Shown: positions 22,901 to 33,710, counted from the stretch's first letter. The stretch: 64,000 nt of DNA from Warburgia ugandensis (GCA_035236585.1 CP141137.1:42492057-42556056); one strand, 5' to 3'. Numbers and translations: made by a program. The notes: a model not told the origin generated them from the letters alone.

Positions 22901-24078
22901 CCTTGGACAAAATAAGAAGCATGTGATATGTTTGCGTCTTTTATTGGTCTTTTCTAAATGCCTAGGCTAATAGAAGCCGTTCTGTATTGGCTGCTTTTAG
23001 TTTGTTGGATTTCCTTGGATGTAAACATCCTTTCATGCTTGTCCTCTCCAGTGGCAGGCAGGATCAAGGCAGCAAGCGGCACCGGCAGGGTTTGAACCAG
23101 ATAGAAACAACTGGGGATGGAATTGGCTAGAGAGATGGATGGCTGTTCGTCCTTGGGAAAATCGGTTTGTTGACATAAATATTAGGGATGGGGTGACGGT
23201 CCGGGAGGATGGATCAATGGAAGGGAAACACAATACCAAGAATCATGTCATGACTACCAGCAAAAAGCCTGGTCCATATTCCAACATATCTAATCAGAAA
23301 ACAAATCCATCCAATTCTGATGGAAGTGGCTCTTCATCAAGCAGGTCTGCTAATGTGCTAGCCCCATCAACCATGCTGTGTGCCAAGTCAAAATCCAAAA
23401 CATCACTGGAGCAGCCAATTGAAGAAGCCAGCTCCAAACCTTCTGGAATGGGTCCTCGATCCTACAGTAATCCAAAAGAGAGGCCAGTGGAACCAGATAC
23501 CCAGGCAAAGAAGCGGCTGTCCCTCCCTAGCAACGGTGAGTGGTTTATAGATTCTTTACATTTTTTCATAGACTTACCTTCTGTCATGGAGGCTTACTTT
23601 CAGTCACCAATTTTCTGTTGTCAACTTTTACATGTGAGATGCTTGAGCTATGTGACCGGCGAAGATGTACAAAACCATGCATACATTGCTCAAACTTTGT
23701 GACTTTATGCTTTCTTGATTTCAATTACTTGTCTATAACACACCTAAGCGACAAAACCTTTTATTGGTTTCTGGTCCTATTTTCTCATATCTGATCTTTG
23801 TTCTGCTGGATGTATTTTGTTTTGGCAATGCTTGCTCATTGTCATAGACAGTACTAGTCACTTGAATCCTTGTTTTTCTGATTACTCAGTTTTGCGTATT
23901 CTATTTCTTGCAACCAGGAACAGGTGCTGCAGTGCAAACTGCCAGGCGCCCTAGTCGTACTGCATTAAACTGGACGACAAATGCAGAAAAACGGAGTAAA
24001 GTTCGAATGAAATCAGAAGTAAGACGTGGTACAAATTCCACAGATGTGGTTTCAGAGGGAGTAGAGCAGCAAACTTGA
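10941..24078 (+). CDS. IQD: IQ67-domain (IQD) calmodulin-binding scaffold protein, six coding exons
   Basis: The coding exons are 10941-11027, 14185-14433, 15026-15253, 15820-15933, 23052-23535 and 23918-24078, giving 1323 nt and 440 residues. All introns are GT-AG; the first four are phase 0 and the fifth is phase 1. The N-terminus [19 protein letters not shown] is typical of the family. The IQ67 domain (about residues 98-164) has three IQ-type repeats: [25 protein letters not shown] and [11 protein letters not shown]. The intron inside the first repeat (after FRAFL) is at the position conserved in IQD genes. Later blocks are [20 protein letters not shown], a tryptophan-rich [19 protein letters not shown], and a basic serine-rich tail. 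IQD proteins bind calmodulin and act as scaffolds at microtubules, membrane or nucleus, influencing cell shape. It is probably closest to the Arabidopsis IQD5-8 group, which is a memory-based impression. No lesion is visible. Introns of 3157, 592, 566, 7118 and 382 bp are swollen by transposons. Confidence 0.95.
11853..12208 (+). pseudogene. rrn16: Plastid DNA insertion: rrn16 upstream spacer plus 5' part of 16S rRNA
   Basis: About 355 bp inside IQD intron 1 matches the plastid trnV-rrn16 region. First comes the spacer just before the gene (AAGTTATGCCTTGGAA, GAACAAGGAAG, AAGTAATGCAACC), then the start of 16S rRNA (CTGGCTCAGGATG, GGCATGCCTAAC, AGGAAGTGGTGTTTCC, CTGTAGGCTGAGGAGC, CTGATTAGCTAGTTG, AAGGCGATGATCA). 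Compared with the gene as I recall it, the copy has many transitions and a deletion of about 12 bp in the AACAACAGC stretch. It stops after the AGTTGG motif. It cannot be functional: it is a nuclear plastid insertion (NUPT), transcribed only as intron. Confidence 0.92.
12246..12388 (+). repeat. Imperfect tandem repeat, unit about 60 bp, 2.4 copies
   Basis: A block reading AAGAAAAGTGAACATGCTAA, then CAACAGGATAA, then a TAGATG/GGATG segment, occurs twice, and the start occurs a third time (AAGAAAAGTGAACAGGCTAA). It lies in IQD intron 1, just after the plastid insertion. Confidence 0.65.
15934..17925 (+). other. First part of IQD intron 4, nothing recognised
   Basis: This is AT-rich intron sequence following the donor CAG/GTGAAT. 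Open frames such as 16555-16740 and 17314-17550 show no domain or motif. Confidence 0.5.
17926..18800 (-). pseudogene. hAT-family transposase relic (BED finger and DUF659-like region), antisense in IQD intron 4
   Basis: On the minus strand, in order, there is a BED-finger-like start near 18795-18730 ([13 protein letters not shown]). A block near 18330-18290 ([17 protein letters not shown]) resembles the YGPGYKPPSYHEL block before the hAT core. At 18168-17926 an 80-codon open stretch contains [14 protein letters not shown] and [14 protein letters not shown], matching the TDNASNY..AG..L and CAAHC.DL motifs of plant DUF659/hAT transposases. Several stops and frame changes separate the blocks, and the C-terminal dimerisation domain was not seen. 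Terminal inverted repeats were not found. The relic is opposite in sense to the host gene, as tolerated intron insertions often are. Confidence 0.75.
19079..19130 (+). repeat. Dispersed plant repeat motif (ACCTTATCCCAATTAGGGG...GTCGGCC)
   Basis: The stretch ATCATCATCAAGACCTTATC followed by CCAATTAGGGGTCGG resembles a short motif that recurs in many plant genomes in SINE-like or other repeats. It is flanked by A-rich runs. I cannot assign the family. Confidence 0.35.
20777..20784 (+). repeat. Left target-site duplication CCATGAGG
   Basis: This octamer is identical to 21955-21962 and lies immediately outside CTATGT, the left end of the 1.17-kb element. Confidence 0.85.
20785..21954 (+). mobile_element. 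Non-autonomous DNA transposon, 1170 bp, hAT-like
   Basis: Perfect 8-bp duplications (CCATGAGG) flank an element whose ends are short imperfect inverted repeats: CTATGTAGGC at left, and CTATGTGGTC when the right end is read inward. Just inside both ends are GC-rich subterminal repeats in an otherwise AT-rich element. AGGCGCGACTAG occurs at 20791 and 20869 on the left. On the right is a perfect 16-bp palindrome CTAGTTGCGCAACTAG (21867-21882), followed by GGTGCGCCTAGT. The 8-bp duplication and subterminal repeats point to the hAT superfamily, although CTATG is not the usual hAT terminus. It has no transposase. It sits in IQD intron 4. Confidence 0.8.
21343..21720 (+). repeat. Three diverged repeats of about 165 bp inside the 1.17-kb element
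   Basis: The segment AATCTCCA..GGTTTCCATTCTAATG and then AAAATGACAACT.CATTTCA recurs at about 21343, 21508 and, partly, 21667. The frame at 21317-21553 is open only because it runs through two of these copies; it is not a gene. Confidence 0.6.
21955..21962 (+). repeat. Right target-site duplication CCATGAGG
   Basis: It is identical to 20777-20784 and immediately follows the right end ACATAG of the element. Confidence 0.85.
21963..23051 (+). other. Last part of IQD intron 4
   Basis: No repeat or coding relic was recognised. It ends with a pyrimidine-rich run and the acceptor CTCTCCAG at 23051, immediately before the codon for the tryptophan that opens exon 5. Confidence 0.6.
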
Positions 24079-24290
24079 TGAGTATTTACAGTTATTCAGC
24101 TACAAAAATTGAAGTGCTGAGCGGAAGATTTGAGGCCTCTTTCAGTTTGTATGTATATAGGTCCCTTCTCTAGCTGGGCTACGCGCCGATTGCTTCTAGA
24201 AGCCTGCCTTCTTGCAGCCACCGTCTCACAGTGGCAGGATTTGAAGAACCAGCGTGATCGCCAACTACAATAATTTATTTCGAGGTTGTT
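24079..24290 (+). other. Probable 3' untranslated region of the IQD gene
   Basis: The stretch follows the TGA at 24076-24078. An AATAAT plant-type polyadenylation signal occurs near 24269 (CTACAATAATTTATTTCG). The true cleavage site is unknown. Confidence 0.4.
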
Positions 24291-26100
24291 CGATTGATGG
24301 AATGTTATATGATATACGATGCATTTGTTCCTTGTCTATGCTTGTTGAGTCTGGAGTTGTGCATTTCCTCCTAATGATGTATGCTGGAGTGGGTTCAGAT
24401 ATTGGGACGTGGTAAAATCAGCTCCCAAGGAGGGCGATTTATGTTGGCATCCTAATATGGTGAGCGGACGGTTTCTTTCTTTTATTGGATCATCGTAAGA
24501 CATTTTTATTGCTGAGTCTCGCCTTGGCCCTTGGATCAACACGTCGAGAATGAAAGGCATTTCTCTCATTGACAAGTTTTTAAAAGAGAGGACTTTAAAA
24601 AGAAGTGGAAGTGCTGATCAAGGATTTATGACCGTGAAACCAGGATCGAATTTGTCCTGAGATCACTACAAATTAGCTCTATGGTAGAGCCATGCTGCAG
24701 TTTATGAATTTCAAGTCTAAAGACATAAGGTTACCTACAAATAGAAAGGATTGTTATGGTACCTGCTAGACAGAAATAGGCAGACGTAGTTTAAGCTCCA
24801 TCTCCCTGGAGCGTCATACGGACGGCTGAGATCAACAACAAGAGTAAGCATGGCTCATGTTAATCAGTCACAATATATTTATATTTTGTTCAACTACGCT
24901 GGGGGGTTTAGATGATCCACAAGTAAGGAAATGTTATGATGTTCGGGCATACGAGTACAAGGAACACGTGTACGGCTAAGAGTACTAGTAGGGACCAGCT
25001 TTTCCATATTGAAACCATTTCATATGAAAGATCATTATCTGGGGATATGTCCCACTACTGATAATAATAGTTTGGTTAACTTGACGTGAGATCCACCCAG
25101 TAACTTTATTTTAGCGCATCCTAACCCTCTTCTGACGTATGACAGTTGCCCATGGGCTAGACCCCAGTGTAAAGTGCTTGGACCTGTGCATACCAGTGAC
25201 TGGGATGGGTCTATATTGTACGGACATCTGTAGCTCCCATGTGGACACAGAGCTGAGAAGATTCAAAACGTACACACAAGATGATTCTAAATGCTGTTTG
25301 GTTGATTAGTTAAAATAGATGGTGAGAGAAAGGATCCTCCAATTGATGAGATTCTCAGAGCGTGGCCCCAAAAGTCAAGATCTTCCAAAATCTGAGCCCG
25401 CATGTAGTTATAACATCCACCTTAGACTATCATAAAATTTAGAGAGAGAGAGAGAGAGAGCCAAGTACGGGTGCTGCAGTCCCACTTTACCATGTGGCGG
25501 CTCCACTTTTAGTTAATCAGATTCTCCAACTTGTTAGAACGGTCCAAAATGAAAATACGGGTTTTGGATGTTAAATCGTCCAATCTTTGTAATCTTTATT
25601 ACATGAGATATCTAGAGTTAAAATCAATTGAACGGGTCTGATCAACCAAATGTGGAGTCCCCACACTTGGTGATGCGCTCTGATTTCGACGAGTGTGACG
25701 CTACGTTCATCAGTGCTACTACCACCCTCCCATTCTATTTGTTTAAAAACCGAGGGATAAGATTTGATTTTGAAGCCGTGTGTGAGGTTGTCAGATCCTT
25801 CCTTGGGTTTCCAAGAATCGACAATCTATGGTACAGGAGTTCTAAAAGGTGGCCTTTCGAGATCGGATGTTACCCGGGCCCGTATCTCATTCAATCAAAA
25901 TCACCAATTTGTTGATAGTCTCGTACACGGGCAGCCAGATCCGAGCGATCGTAAGGCGTCTATCTTAGTAGATAACCCTGCCCTACCTTTTCCGTTTCTC
26001 GTATGCAATCTGGACTTCAAATAATTGCGCGTTTGTATCTTCCATCTGCCAACTTACAAAAACACTAACCAGGATAACCCGCTGACAGAGACTCCTGGGG
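24291..26100. other. Intergenic stretch, no gene recognised
   Basis: Several open frames of up to 95 codons (for example 25628-25915 +) have no recognisable motif. A short GA tract lies at 25441-25460. Nothing else stands out. Confidence 0.5.
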
Positions 26101-26773
26101 AAGAGGTCTTGCAATCAACGGTGAAGATCAGTTGAAGTTGAATCCAGTTATACTGATGCCGTTGTAAGATTACTAGCACAGTAGTTTAGGCTATCATTAC
26201 CCTTTCTCGTCATCGCTTTTAACCCAAGATTTCTCTCCCCTGTTCTCTCTTCTTCCGCTTTCCCTGAAACTAAAGCCCTTCTCCATGTTACCCTTTTCCT
26301 TTTGAGTAAAAGCTCCAACAACCTGCTTGCTTTCTCTTTAGCACATTTCAACGTATACTTGTCTTCTTCTCAGGTTTTCTTCCCCTTCCTCTGTTTTCTA
26401 CTTCTTTCTTGAAAAAACTCCAGTCCTTTTTCTCCACTATCTTCTGCAAAACCCTAGCTTTTAGCTTCTTTCTTCTTTCCAAAGCAGCATCTTTGATCTC
26501 ATTTACCCTCCATTTCTCCTCCTTCCAATGCACCCCACCCCAATCCCACTCACAGTGCGATTTTCATCTTTTACTCTTAACCCAAAATAAGATAAAATGA
26601 GAAAGGCCCATTTCTTTCTTTAACCCCCTCTTTATTTCTTCTTGCATCAAGGACATCTCTTTCCTAAACAAAATCCACGTTGCAGATTCACATAGAGAAA
26701 CGCCTATATCTCTCCTTGTTGTAGATCCAGCAAATTTTGACCCCATTTTTTGATACCGACAGCCCCCTGGACC
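26101..26773 (+). other. Pyrimidine-rich stretch upstream of the glycosyltransferase relic
   Basis: The + strand is strongly CT-rich, like a plant 5' leader or promoter-proximal region, and includes AAACCCTAGC. Frames on the opposite strand encode K/E/R-rich peptides only because of this bias. It may be the former leader of the relic that follows. Confidence 0.4.
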
Positions 26774-26961
26774 ATGTTCTACTCTCCTTTCATCCTCTCC
26801 TTCGCTCTCCTCCTCTCCCTTCCACTCCTCTTCCTCCTCGCTCCCCACATTCTTCCCCCCAAACGCCTCCCAGTTACGAGTATCTGTTTGCGAGGAAGTT
26901 TGCTCCTGCTTGTTTGGATCGTCTTATGGAGATTGCGGATTCCGTTATCTTCAGGGATTAG
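26774..26961 (+). pseudogene. Scrambled relic of a Core-2/I-branching (GT14-type) glycosyltransferase gene
   Basis: A start codon at 26774 opens MFYSPFILSFALLLSLPLL followed by FLLAPHILPPK, a type II signal anchor with a proline-rich stem like those of plant Core-2/I-branching enzyme-like proteins. After about 35 codons, in another frame, comes YEYLFARKFAPACL and then LMEIADSVIFRD with a stop at 26959-26961. This resembles the C-terminal LFARKF.P..L..L block of the same family. The whole catalytic domain (about 300 residues in family members) is missing between them, and the two ends are in different frames. It therefore looks like an internally deleted gene fragment. Family assignment is from memory of these motifs; a small unrelated protein cannot be excluded. 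Confidence 0.45.
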
Positions 26962-29800
26962 TATCCACCTCTTCCTTCAAATCCCGTGATTTCAACTGGG
27001 TAATGGTTGATCTGGTACGTTCATCTCTCTATCTCTTTCGTTTGGATTGAATTTGGGTGCTTATGGAGGAGAGTAGTTAACGCAGCTGTCTGGCATGGTG
27101 AATGCGCCTACTTCCAGTCGGAAAAAATATGAGCGGGCTAAAATACAAGTGGCCCCTGTTTCCGTGATCCTAGCCGCTCGGGATGGACATGGAAGTTCTT
27201 CACCGTTTGATTCCAATGGTTTTAGGCTTTGATTTTCGTTTGGCCGGTCTTCCAGTGAACGGGTTTCTATTTTCTAATCGTATGAAAATCAGTAGCTTAG
27301 AATTGTCAGATGGGATCCATATCATGGGATACAAGATAGACGTTTTGGATCCGCTTATTTATTTTGAAAGGGAAAGAAAGACCACGTATCTTCTGATCTG
27401 GATATTTGCCAACTTTTTGGGGTGCTCGGTCCTCTTATAGTAACAGTTTTTCCATAGACAGGTAAGATAAGAATATCTGATTGGCTGCTAGCTACCGTCA
27501 ACCTGTGCTTCTCTTTCTTGTTGGAACTAGCAGTATTTGTTCAAAGAAATTCCTGCTCCGTTCGATGATCTGTCCATTTCTGATCATGTGTGCAAAATGG
27601 ACGGCTGCAAAAGTTCCAACTAAACACAAAACTTGCTCAATTGAGGGTTAGAATCGTCTGATGATCTGTACCCCATGATCTTCTGCTCCATCGGATGATG
27701 TGCCCACTGCTCTAAATGGACGGCTGAAGAAGTTGAATAGTAATACAAACCTTGATACAACGAAGATGCGTGAGAGTTTTGGGTGGATTAGTATCTGTTC
27801 CTTGGCAGATAAATGATGGGGAGATGAGAGTTGCTTGTACCATGTATTAATTCTATTGTTTTCCTCTCATGAGTTTTCTTCTTCCATTATTGTCTTTGTC
27901 CAAATTTTACTTGTGCGGGGGGCATGAACGGGGAAAAAACGTTCTCATTCTCTCTCATACTCTCTATTGTACAGAAGGAAGTATAGACATTGGAGGTGTG
28001 GGTTTTACTTGTATTTGGATAAAGAAAGTGAGAGCACCCGAAACAAACAAGGAAGAACCCTACCGTAAATCAATCACAATCCTTTTTTATGTACGATACA
28101 TACACCCAATATGTATACCTCGCTCTCTCACGAGAGACTCTCGCAATCTCTAGCAAAAAGAAAAAGCACTAAATAAAGAGCCGCTGCTTTTCCTCTCTCC
28201 TTCCTTTTTGTTTCTACTAGAGTTAATGTGGACATCAAAGGCCCACCTCCCCCCTCTCACTCTCTCTCACTCTCCCTCCAACTCCTTTTTGATTATTGAG
28301 TGATCCGCTTTTCTTCGTTCTCTTTTTCTTGTTCTGTTATGTTTTGGGTTCGCATTTTGATGGAGAATTGGGGATAGTTTGGTGCTGAATTAGTGGATGG
28401 GTCCCTCGGCTCCACTCTCAATTTCATATGGAAGCTTTATATTCTAGTAGTACCTTTAATTTGGTCTCACCAACCCCTTATTTTATTTTGCCTCTTGTCC
28501 ACTGCTGTTACTCTTCTTAGGGATCAAACAAAGGGTCTGCCATGGCACTATGTCATGATTCAGGTTAGAAGGGCACAGCAGCAGAAAACGTCAATCTGGT
28601 CTACTATCCTTAATCGGCTTACATGGTTCTTTTCCTGTAGGGATTAGTCTATGTATAATCATCGAAGGAATCTGGTAAAATGATGTGCCAAAGGCCTTCT
28701 GGGCCACTGGTTGGCATTGTCAAATGCGCCTCTCGTGGGGACGCTTGGTCCTGTTTTATTTTGTATTTCTTCACTTCACCAAAAATAGAGCAACTAAAAA
28801 ATCGGAGGCATATAATCACCGACTTGTACAAGGCATTGAAGGATTATGAAATGAAAGTATGGTTTTTGGCATGCAAGGCTAATGTACTGAAATGCCTTCA
28901 CGTGGCTGATTAAGGGCCTAATAGTTGCTGTCTCTGGGGATAATGTTTGCCATAATGATGTGATCAGGTCCAGTAATTTAAATTGATCAGATTTCCATGT
29001 ATTTTTATCTATCAAGCTTGTTTATGAAAAGTAAAGTGTTGACTTATGCGTCCAAATGCAAATCACGACCATATATAGCCACTGGATTTTGTTGGTTGTA
29101 AATTGGATGGTGGTTAAAAGTGAGGTCCAATCCTGTTTGATGAATGGCATAGACGCAGCAAAAGAAGGCCTATGCTAGTGCCTTATATCATATACCAAAA
29201 GAATGGGCCTTAACAAAACCCTGAGAGGTAAACTGCTAGGCTGTTTGTTAACAAATATTGGCACGATTGGCAAAAGCTGGGCTATTTTCTATTAACTACG
29301 GGTCCGATTGGAGAAGTCTAGGTCATTTTTCTAACATGTAGGGCCCGATTGGTAGGCAGGGAAAGGATGGAACTGATTTCCAGGGGAATAGCATTTACAC
29401 ATGTAAAGTGGTAGCAGCTGCACCTGAGGTTTTTTCAGGTAGGAAGCATTGAAACAGAAACAGAAACAGAAAGAATTTCCAGGTCCCATTCACAAACTAA
29501 AGCCTTTCCAGTGAAGGAAAGCTTATAAAGATGATCCCCATGTTAGGAAAATGATACCTGCACTCCTTTGTCTGACTAGGCAATTCTTCACTTCATAAGA
29601 GTCTACTATTGTTATATCCTTTTGATACTTGACTGAAGGTAAGAACAGAGAGAGAAGAGCTAATTAATTATGACATTCCTTTCAGGGAAATGATGAATAC
29701 GCCCGTTTTTACCATCCCCGACGCTCTTGTTTGCCTTTTCAGCTTTACTAAAAAGAATTAGATTGAGAAATTTGGTGCTTTATATGGAGAATTGTAAGTA
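26962..29800. other. Intergenic stretch, no gene recognised
   Basis: No domain was recognised in any frame. Two similar segments near 27555-27610 and 27670-27740 share GATGATCTG..CC and AAATGGACGGCTG, and look like a diverged local duplication. A short hexamer run (GAAACA repeated) lies at 29452-29472. Confidence 0.5.
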
Positions 29801-29879
29801 TAGGAAAGAGTAAATGCTCATAGGCTTTGCCTTTCTTCATTCATGGTGACCACATTTTATAGATTTAAGCAACTCATCA

Positions 29880-29960
29880 TGTTTGGAGTGGTGGTTAGAT
29901 GGACTATAAATCAAATTTCATGACCATTGTGTGCATGTTTATGTTATTTTAAAAAGGCAT
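29880..29960 (+). repeat. Dispersed repeat copy 1 (motif CATGACCATTG)
   Basis: The segment with GTTTGGAGTG, GGACTATAAATCAAAT and TCATGACCATTG recurs in diverged form at 30805-30900 and 38930-39050, and a related motif occurs in the 360-bp units at 31.7-32.7 kb. The family is unknown. Confidence 0.5.
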
Positions 29961-30804
29961 GGCATTAATTATAATTGTAATATTAAAATTGTGATTAATT
30001 GTGAATGATAATGACTCCACTTCATAGAAAAGTTATCATATTTCATAAATTAAGCGGATTAGAAAGGTGTATGTTCTTCTCATTCTCAATGTTTAGCGCA
30101 AAATTGGCTCCAAATATTAGGTTTTTAGCTAAACTACTAGCACGTTATCGCCCCTGTTCATGGAGGAAGGTTATAAAAATCCACTCATTTCGCTAAAAGT
30201 GGTGTAATATGATTCAGCATAGTAGACCTAAGAAGGTCCTCACATTAAAAAATCAGCAATTTTATCTAGTTTGTAGTTTATCTACAACATTATGATATTG
30301 ATAGTAAGGATCCTTGAAGGTTGTTTTCATAGCCATGAATGGAGAAAACTCGTGGTTGTAATGTCATGCCCTATCAGAGGGGATAAATCCATAGTAAAAT
30401 TGCCTAAAGAAGCTAAATCTATTGGCTATAAAAGAGTTTATAATATCAAAGAGACTCATTTGGCAATATCGAATGGAATGGCATGCGTCTAGACTTGGAC
30501 CAAAGAGTTCACTTAAATGGAAGGAATTGACTATTACAAGACCCTCTCTGGTACCAAGGACAAATAAAAAGATATCATGACTTTGATAGCCCATCATGAC
30601 TGAAAGTGTACAATAAATAAAATATAAAAGCACTTCTCAAATCAGGATCTAGTGGAAGTACTGTACATGAAACAATCACAAAGGGTTTAGATGATAGAAG
30701 GATAAATAATTATTAGTAGATTGAGAAAATCCATGTATAGACTTAAGCAAGCTTCCCATTAATAGGATGGACTGTTATAAAGGTCCTATGAAGTATGGTG
30801 ATTA

Positions 30805-30900
30805 TTTATCATGTTTAGAGTGATCTAGATAGACTAAAAATTAAATCTCATGACCATTGGATGCTTTTAGACTGTGTTTCTTTCAGTATAAATCAGGGCC
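30805..30900 (+). repeat. Dispersed repeat copy 2 (motif CATGACCATTGGATG)
   Basis: The copy contains GTTTAGAGTGATCTAGATAG, AAATTAAATCTCATGACC and ATTGGATGCTTTTAG, parallel to the copy at 29880. Confidence 0.5.
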
Positions 30901-30967
30901 ATCTATTACAAAGACCCAGAACAAATGGCTAGGATTGTTCTATAAGAAAATGACATGTCATCTATAC

Positions 30968-33710
30968 CACTTTCGCCATAGCAGATAGACTATAAACTGT
31001 ATCGTGACTATTTGTGACGACTTACTTTAACAAAAGTTACTAATCTGCGATTGCAATTTACCCATATGTTTTTTGCGATGGTACAGTGACTATCTGCAAC
31101 TACAAATAGGCCATAGCAGGTACATACATTTGCGACTGAACCCTTCATATTGGACAGTGCCAAGAAATGATTTGTCTGCTGCAGCAGGCTAACTGTAGCT
31201 GATATCCTTATATGGAACAGTATCGCAATATCTGCAATGAAATATAGGCCATAGTAGATACTATACAATTAAAACCCAAAATCGATGGCATTTGCATCCG
31301 TATCATGAATATGTGCGAGGGTGAGTTCAATGTGGCAGATATTACACATCAGCGACAGCTTAGTCGCTATTGACAATGACTCAAAGTATTGCAGATAATA
31401 GGAAAATAAAAATATCAATTTATATTCAAGGAAACGACTTATCTGCAATGCACTCTAGCTGTAGCAGGTACCCTTATTTGTGGCTTTATCATAACTATCT
31501 AAACTGTAATAGACACTATTTGATACAAAAAAATAAAATCCAACACCTATTGCATTTGGCTTGCGCCCAAATTCTAATTTCACACGATGTTTCTGCGACT
31601 GCTTATTTGATATCTGCGATGGCCCTATATTGTTGCAAATAATAAGAAAGAACCTCCATTACTAATTTTAGAAATCACCTTACCACCTTTGAATGACATG
31701 TCCCATTCAACTTGTTTTCTATCCCCTAGATTAACTAAATACCCAAATCCATGATTGTTGGATTATTTAACCATGCAGTTTGAATTTTTAAATTGTGACA
31801 AATAGATTTTCAACTGAAAATATTAGTAATTAGAAGCATCCAATTTGAGTAAGTTTCTGCAAGTAGCCTAAATGGGAGAGGAAGAGCAAGATGAATGGGT
31901 AAAATTATCCAAATGTGGGGCCTAGCTAGGTGTTCTATATGTGTAAAAGATTCATTTATGATAGCTTTTCTCTTAACCTTTGAGAAACACTATTCTAGAC
32001 AAAATATTCCAGTTTGATTTTTATGATCACCCTATCTAGGAACTACCTCTAGATGATTGACCAGTTCATCTTGTCTAGCCTCCCTTAGATTAACAAGACA
32101 GCAAAATTCATGGCCGTTGGATGGTTATAGCTATTTTATTTGTGTTTTCTAAATTATAATCATCTGATTATTCAATTAATACTATTAGTGGCCACAAGTA
32201 TCCAATTTGCATTTTTTTTTGCAGGTAGTTTAAATGAGAGAGGATGAACAAGATGAATGGGCTAGATCGTCCAAAGATGGATCCTAGTTGGGTGTCATAA
32301 AATCAATGTAGAAGAATCATTTAAGATAGCTTTTCTATTAACCTTTCAGAAATGCTATCTAGATTGAATCTTTGCGATTGATTTCCATTCTTCCCCTATA
32401 TAGAACCCACCTTTGGATAATCTAACTGCTTCATCTTGCTTAATGTCTCTTATTAACTAGATACCAATATTCATTATTGTTGGATGACTTTAGCAACACA
32501 ATTTGAGTTTTTACATTGTCATGAGTAGACTTTTAAATGGAAAATATTAGTAAATTCTAATTTATGTCATTGTAAGTACCCCACTTGTGGGGCCTAGCTA
32601 GGGTTCCTATTAGTGTGAAGCTTTCCTCTTAAGCTTTGAGAAATGCTATCCGAACTGAATCTTCTTTATCAATTTCCATAATAATCTTATCTAAGACCTA
32701 TTTATGGATGGTGTAACCCGTTCATCTTGCTTTGCTTTATTCTTCCCTTTTCTTCGTATTGGCATTCCTTAGTTGTCCTTTTTCATACACTTCTTTATTT
32801 ATTAATGTAGAGCACCCAACTCAAATATCTCTTGTCTACATTCCTTAAGTAGATATTAGTAGTGCTTTGTGCTTTTTAATTTCGTAGAATATATATAATA
32901 CTGATACTCTTTATTGCAGGGTGTGCCACTTGCTTCTTTTTTCTATCATTCAGAATCGGGATATAGTAACATTTGCTATGCTTTAATAGGACTCACAAAA
33001 AATTCCATTTTTATTATAGAGTATTTGAAGTTATGGTTTTTGTTATGTTGATGTATGAGTTTTTTTTATTATGGGTCTAATTGGGAAGAGCCCTTGGGAA
33101 TTGGTAAGAGCTCTTCAAAATTTTCAAGGAAATGATGATTTGACTCTATCAAGATCTCAAAAGTTGACTTTGACTTCTTGAGGAAAATCTCATTCTGTTA
33201 GTTGTTGTTGCTGTGATCTTAACTTTAATAATAAGTTCAAGCAAGTTCTAATGATACAGGATTTGGAACAATAGCTTTTAGTAGATATGACTATATACAA
33301 TGACAATGCTTCATCAAAATCATGATATTTATCTAATATAATTGTTATGCGACAAGTTATCTGATTTTAACAAGAGAGTTACTTATAGATTGTTTGTAGG
33401 GTAAAATTATGATATTTGCTATGGCTTTTAGCTGTAGCAAGTAATAGCTCATTATCTGCTACTAATTCAGCTGTGTAGATAATGTGACATAGCAAGTAAT
33501 AGCTCATATATCAAAAAAAGAAATTGGGCACATTTCCGCCACACCTTCAGCTATCGCAGATAGCGTAACATGGCTTTTGTTGATATTGTAATGTAATTGT
33601 CACGGATAACTTATTAACTACAGCCCCTAGTCGTTGTACATACGCGGCCCTACTTCAAGTCCATAATTGGGTATTGTCTACAGCGGCTAAAAGTTGTAGC
33701 CCACAGGTTA
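30968..33710. mobile_element. Candidate large DNA element with subterminal repeats (CACTA-like?)
   Basis: The left part has repeated motifs of the form ATCTGC....GGCCATAGCAG at about 30975, 31109, 31247 and 31457. The right part has related motifs (TTTAGCTGTAGCAAGTAAT at about 33427, CTATCGCAGATAGCG at about 33552, CTACAGCGGCTAAAAGTTGTAG at about 33680). The outermost stretches (CCACTTTCGCCATAGCAG at left, CAACTTTTAGCCGCTGTAG at right read inward) are similar enough to be decayed inverted ends. No transposase and no clear target duplication were found, so both the limits and the class are uncertain. Confidence 0.35.
31682..32715 (+). repeat. Three tandem units of about 360 bp
   Basis: Anchors repeat in order: AAGTAGCCTAAATG (31861) and AGGTAGTTTAAATG (32223); CTTAACCTTTGAG (31972), ATTAACCTTTCAG (32338) and CTTAAGCTTTGAG (32628). 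The spacing is 362-366 bp between units 1 and 2 and about 290-350 bp for the deleted third unit. The units are non-coding and well diverged. Confidence 0.7.

Noticed and set aside
26148-26848. Minus-strand frames rich in K, E and R
   Set aside because: Mirror of pyrimidine-rich + strand sequence; no recognisable motif, and they overlap the + strand glycosyltransferase relic.
29335-29420. GGGCCCGATTGGTAGG as the end of a Harbinger or hAT-type MITE
   Set aside because: Resembles known MITE ends, but no matching inverted end or target duplication was found downstream.
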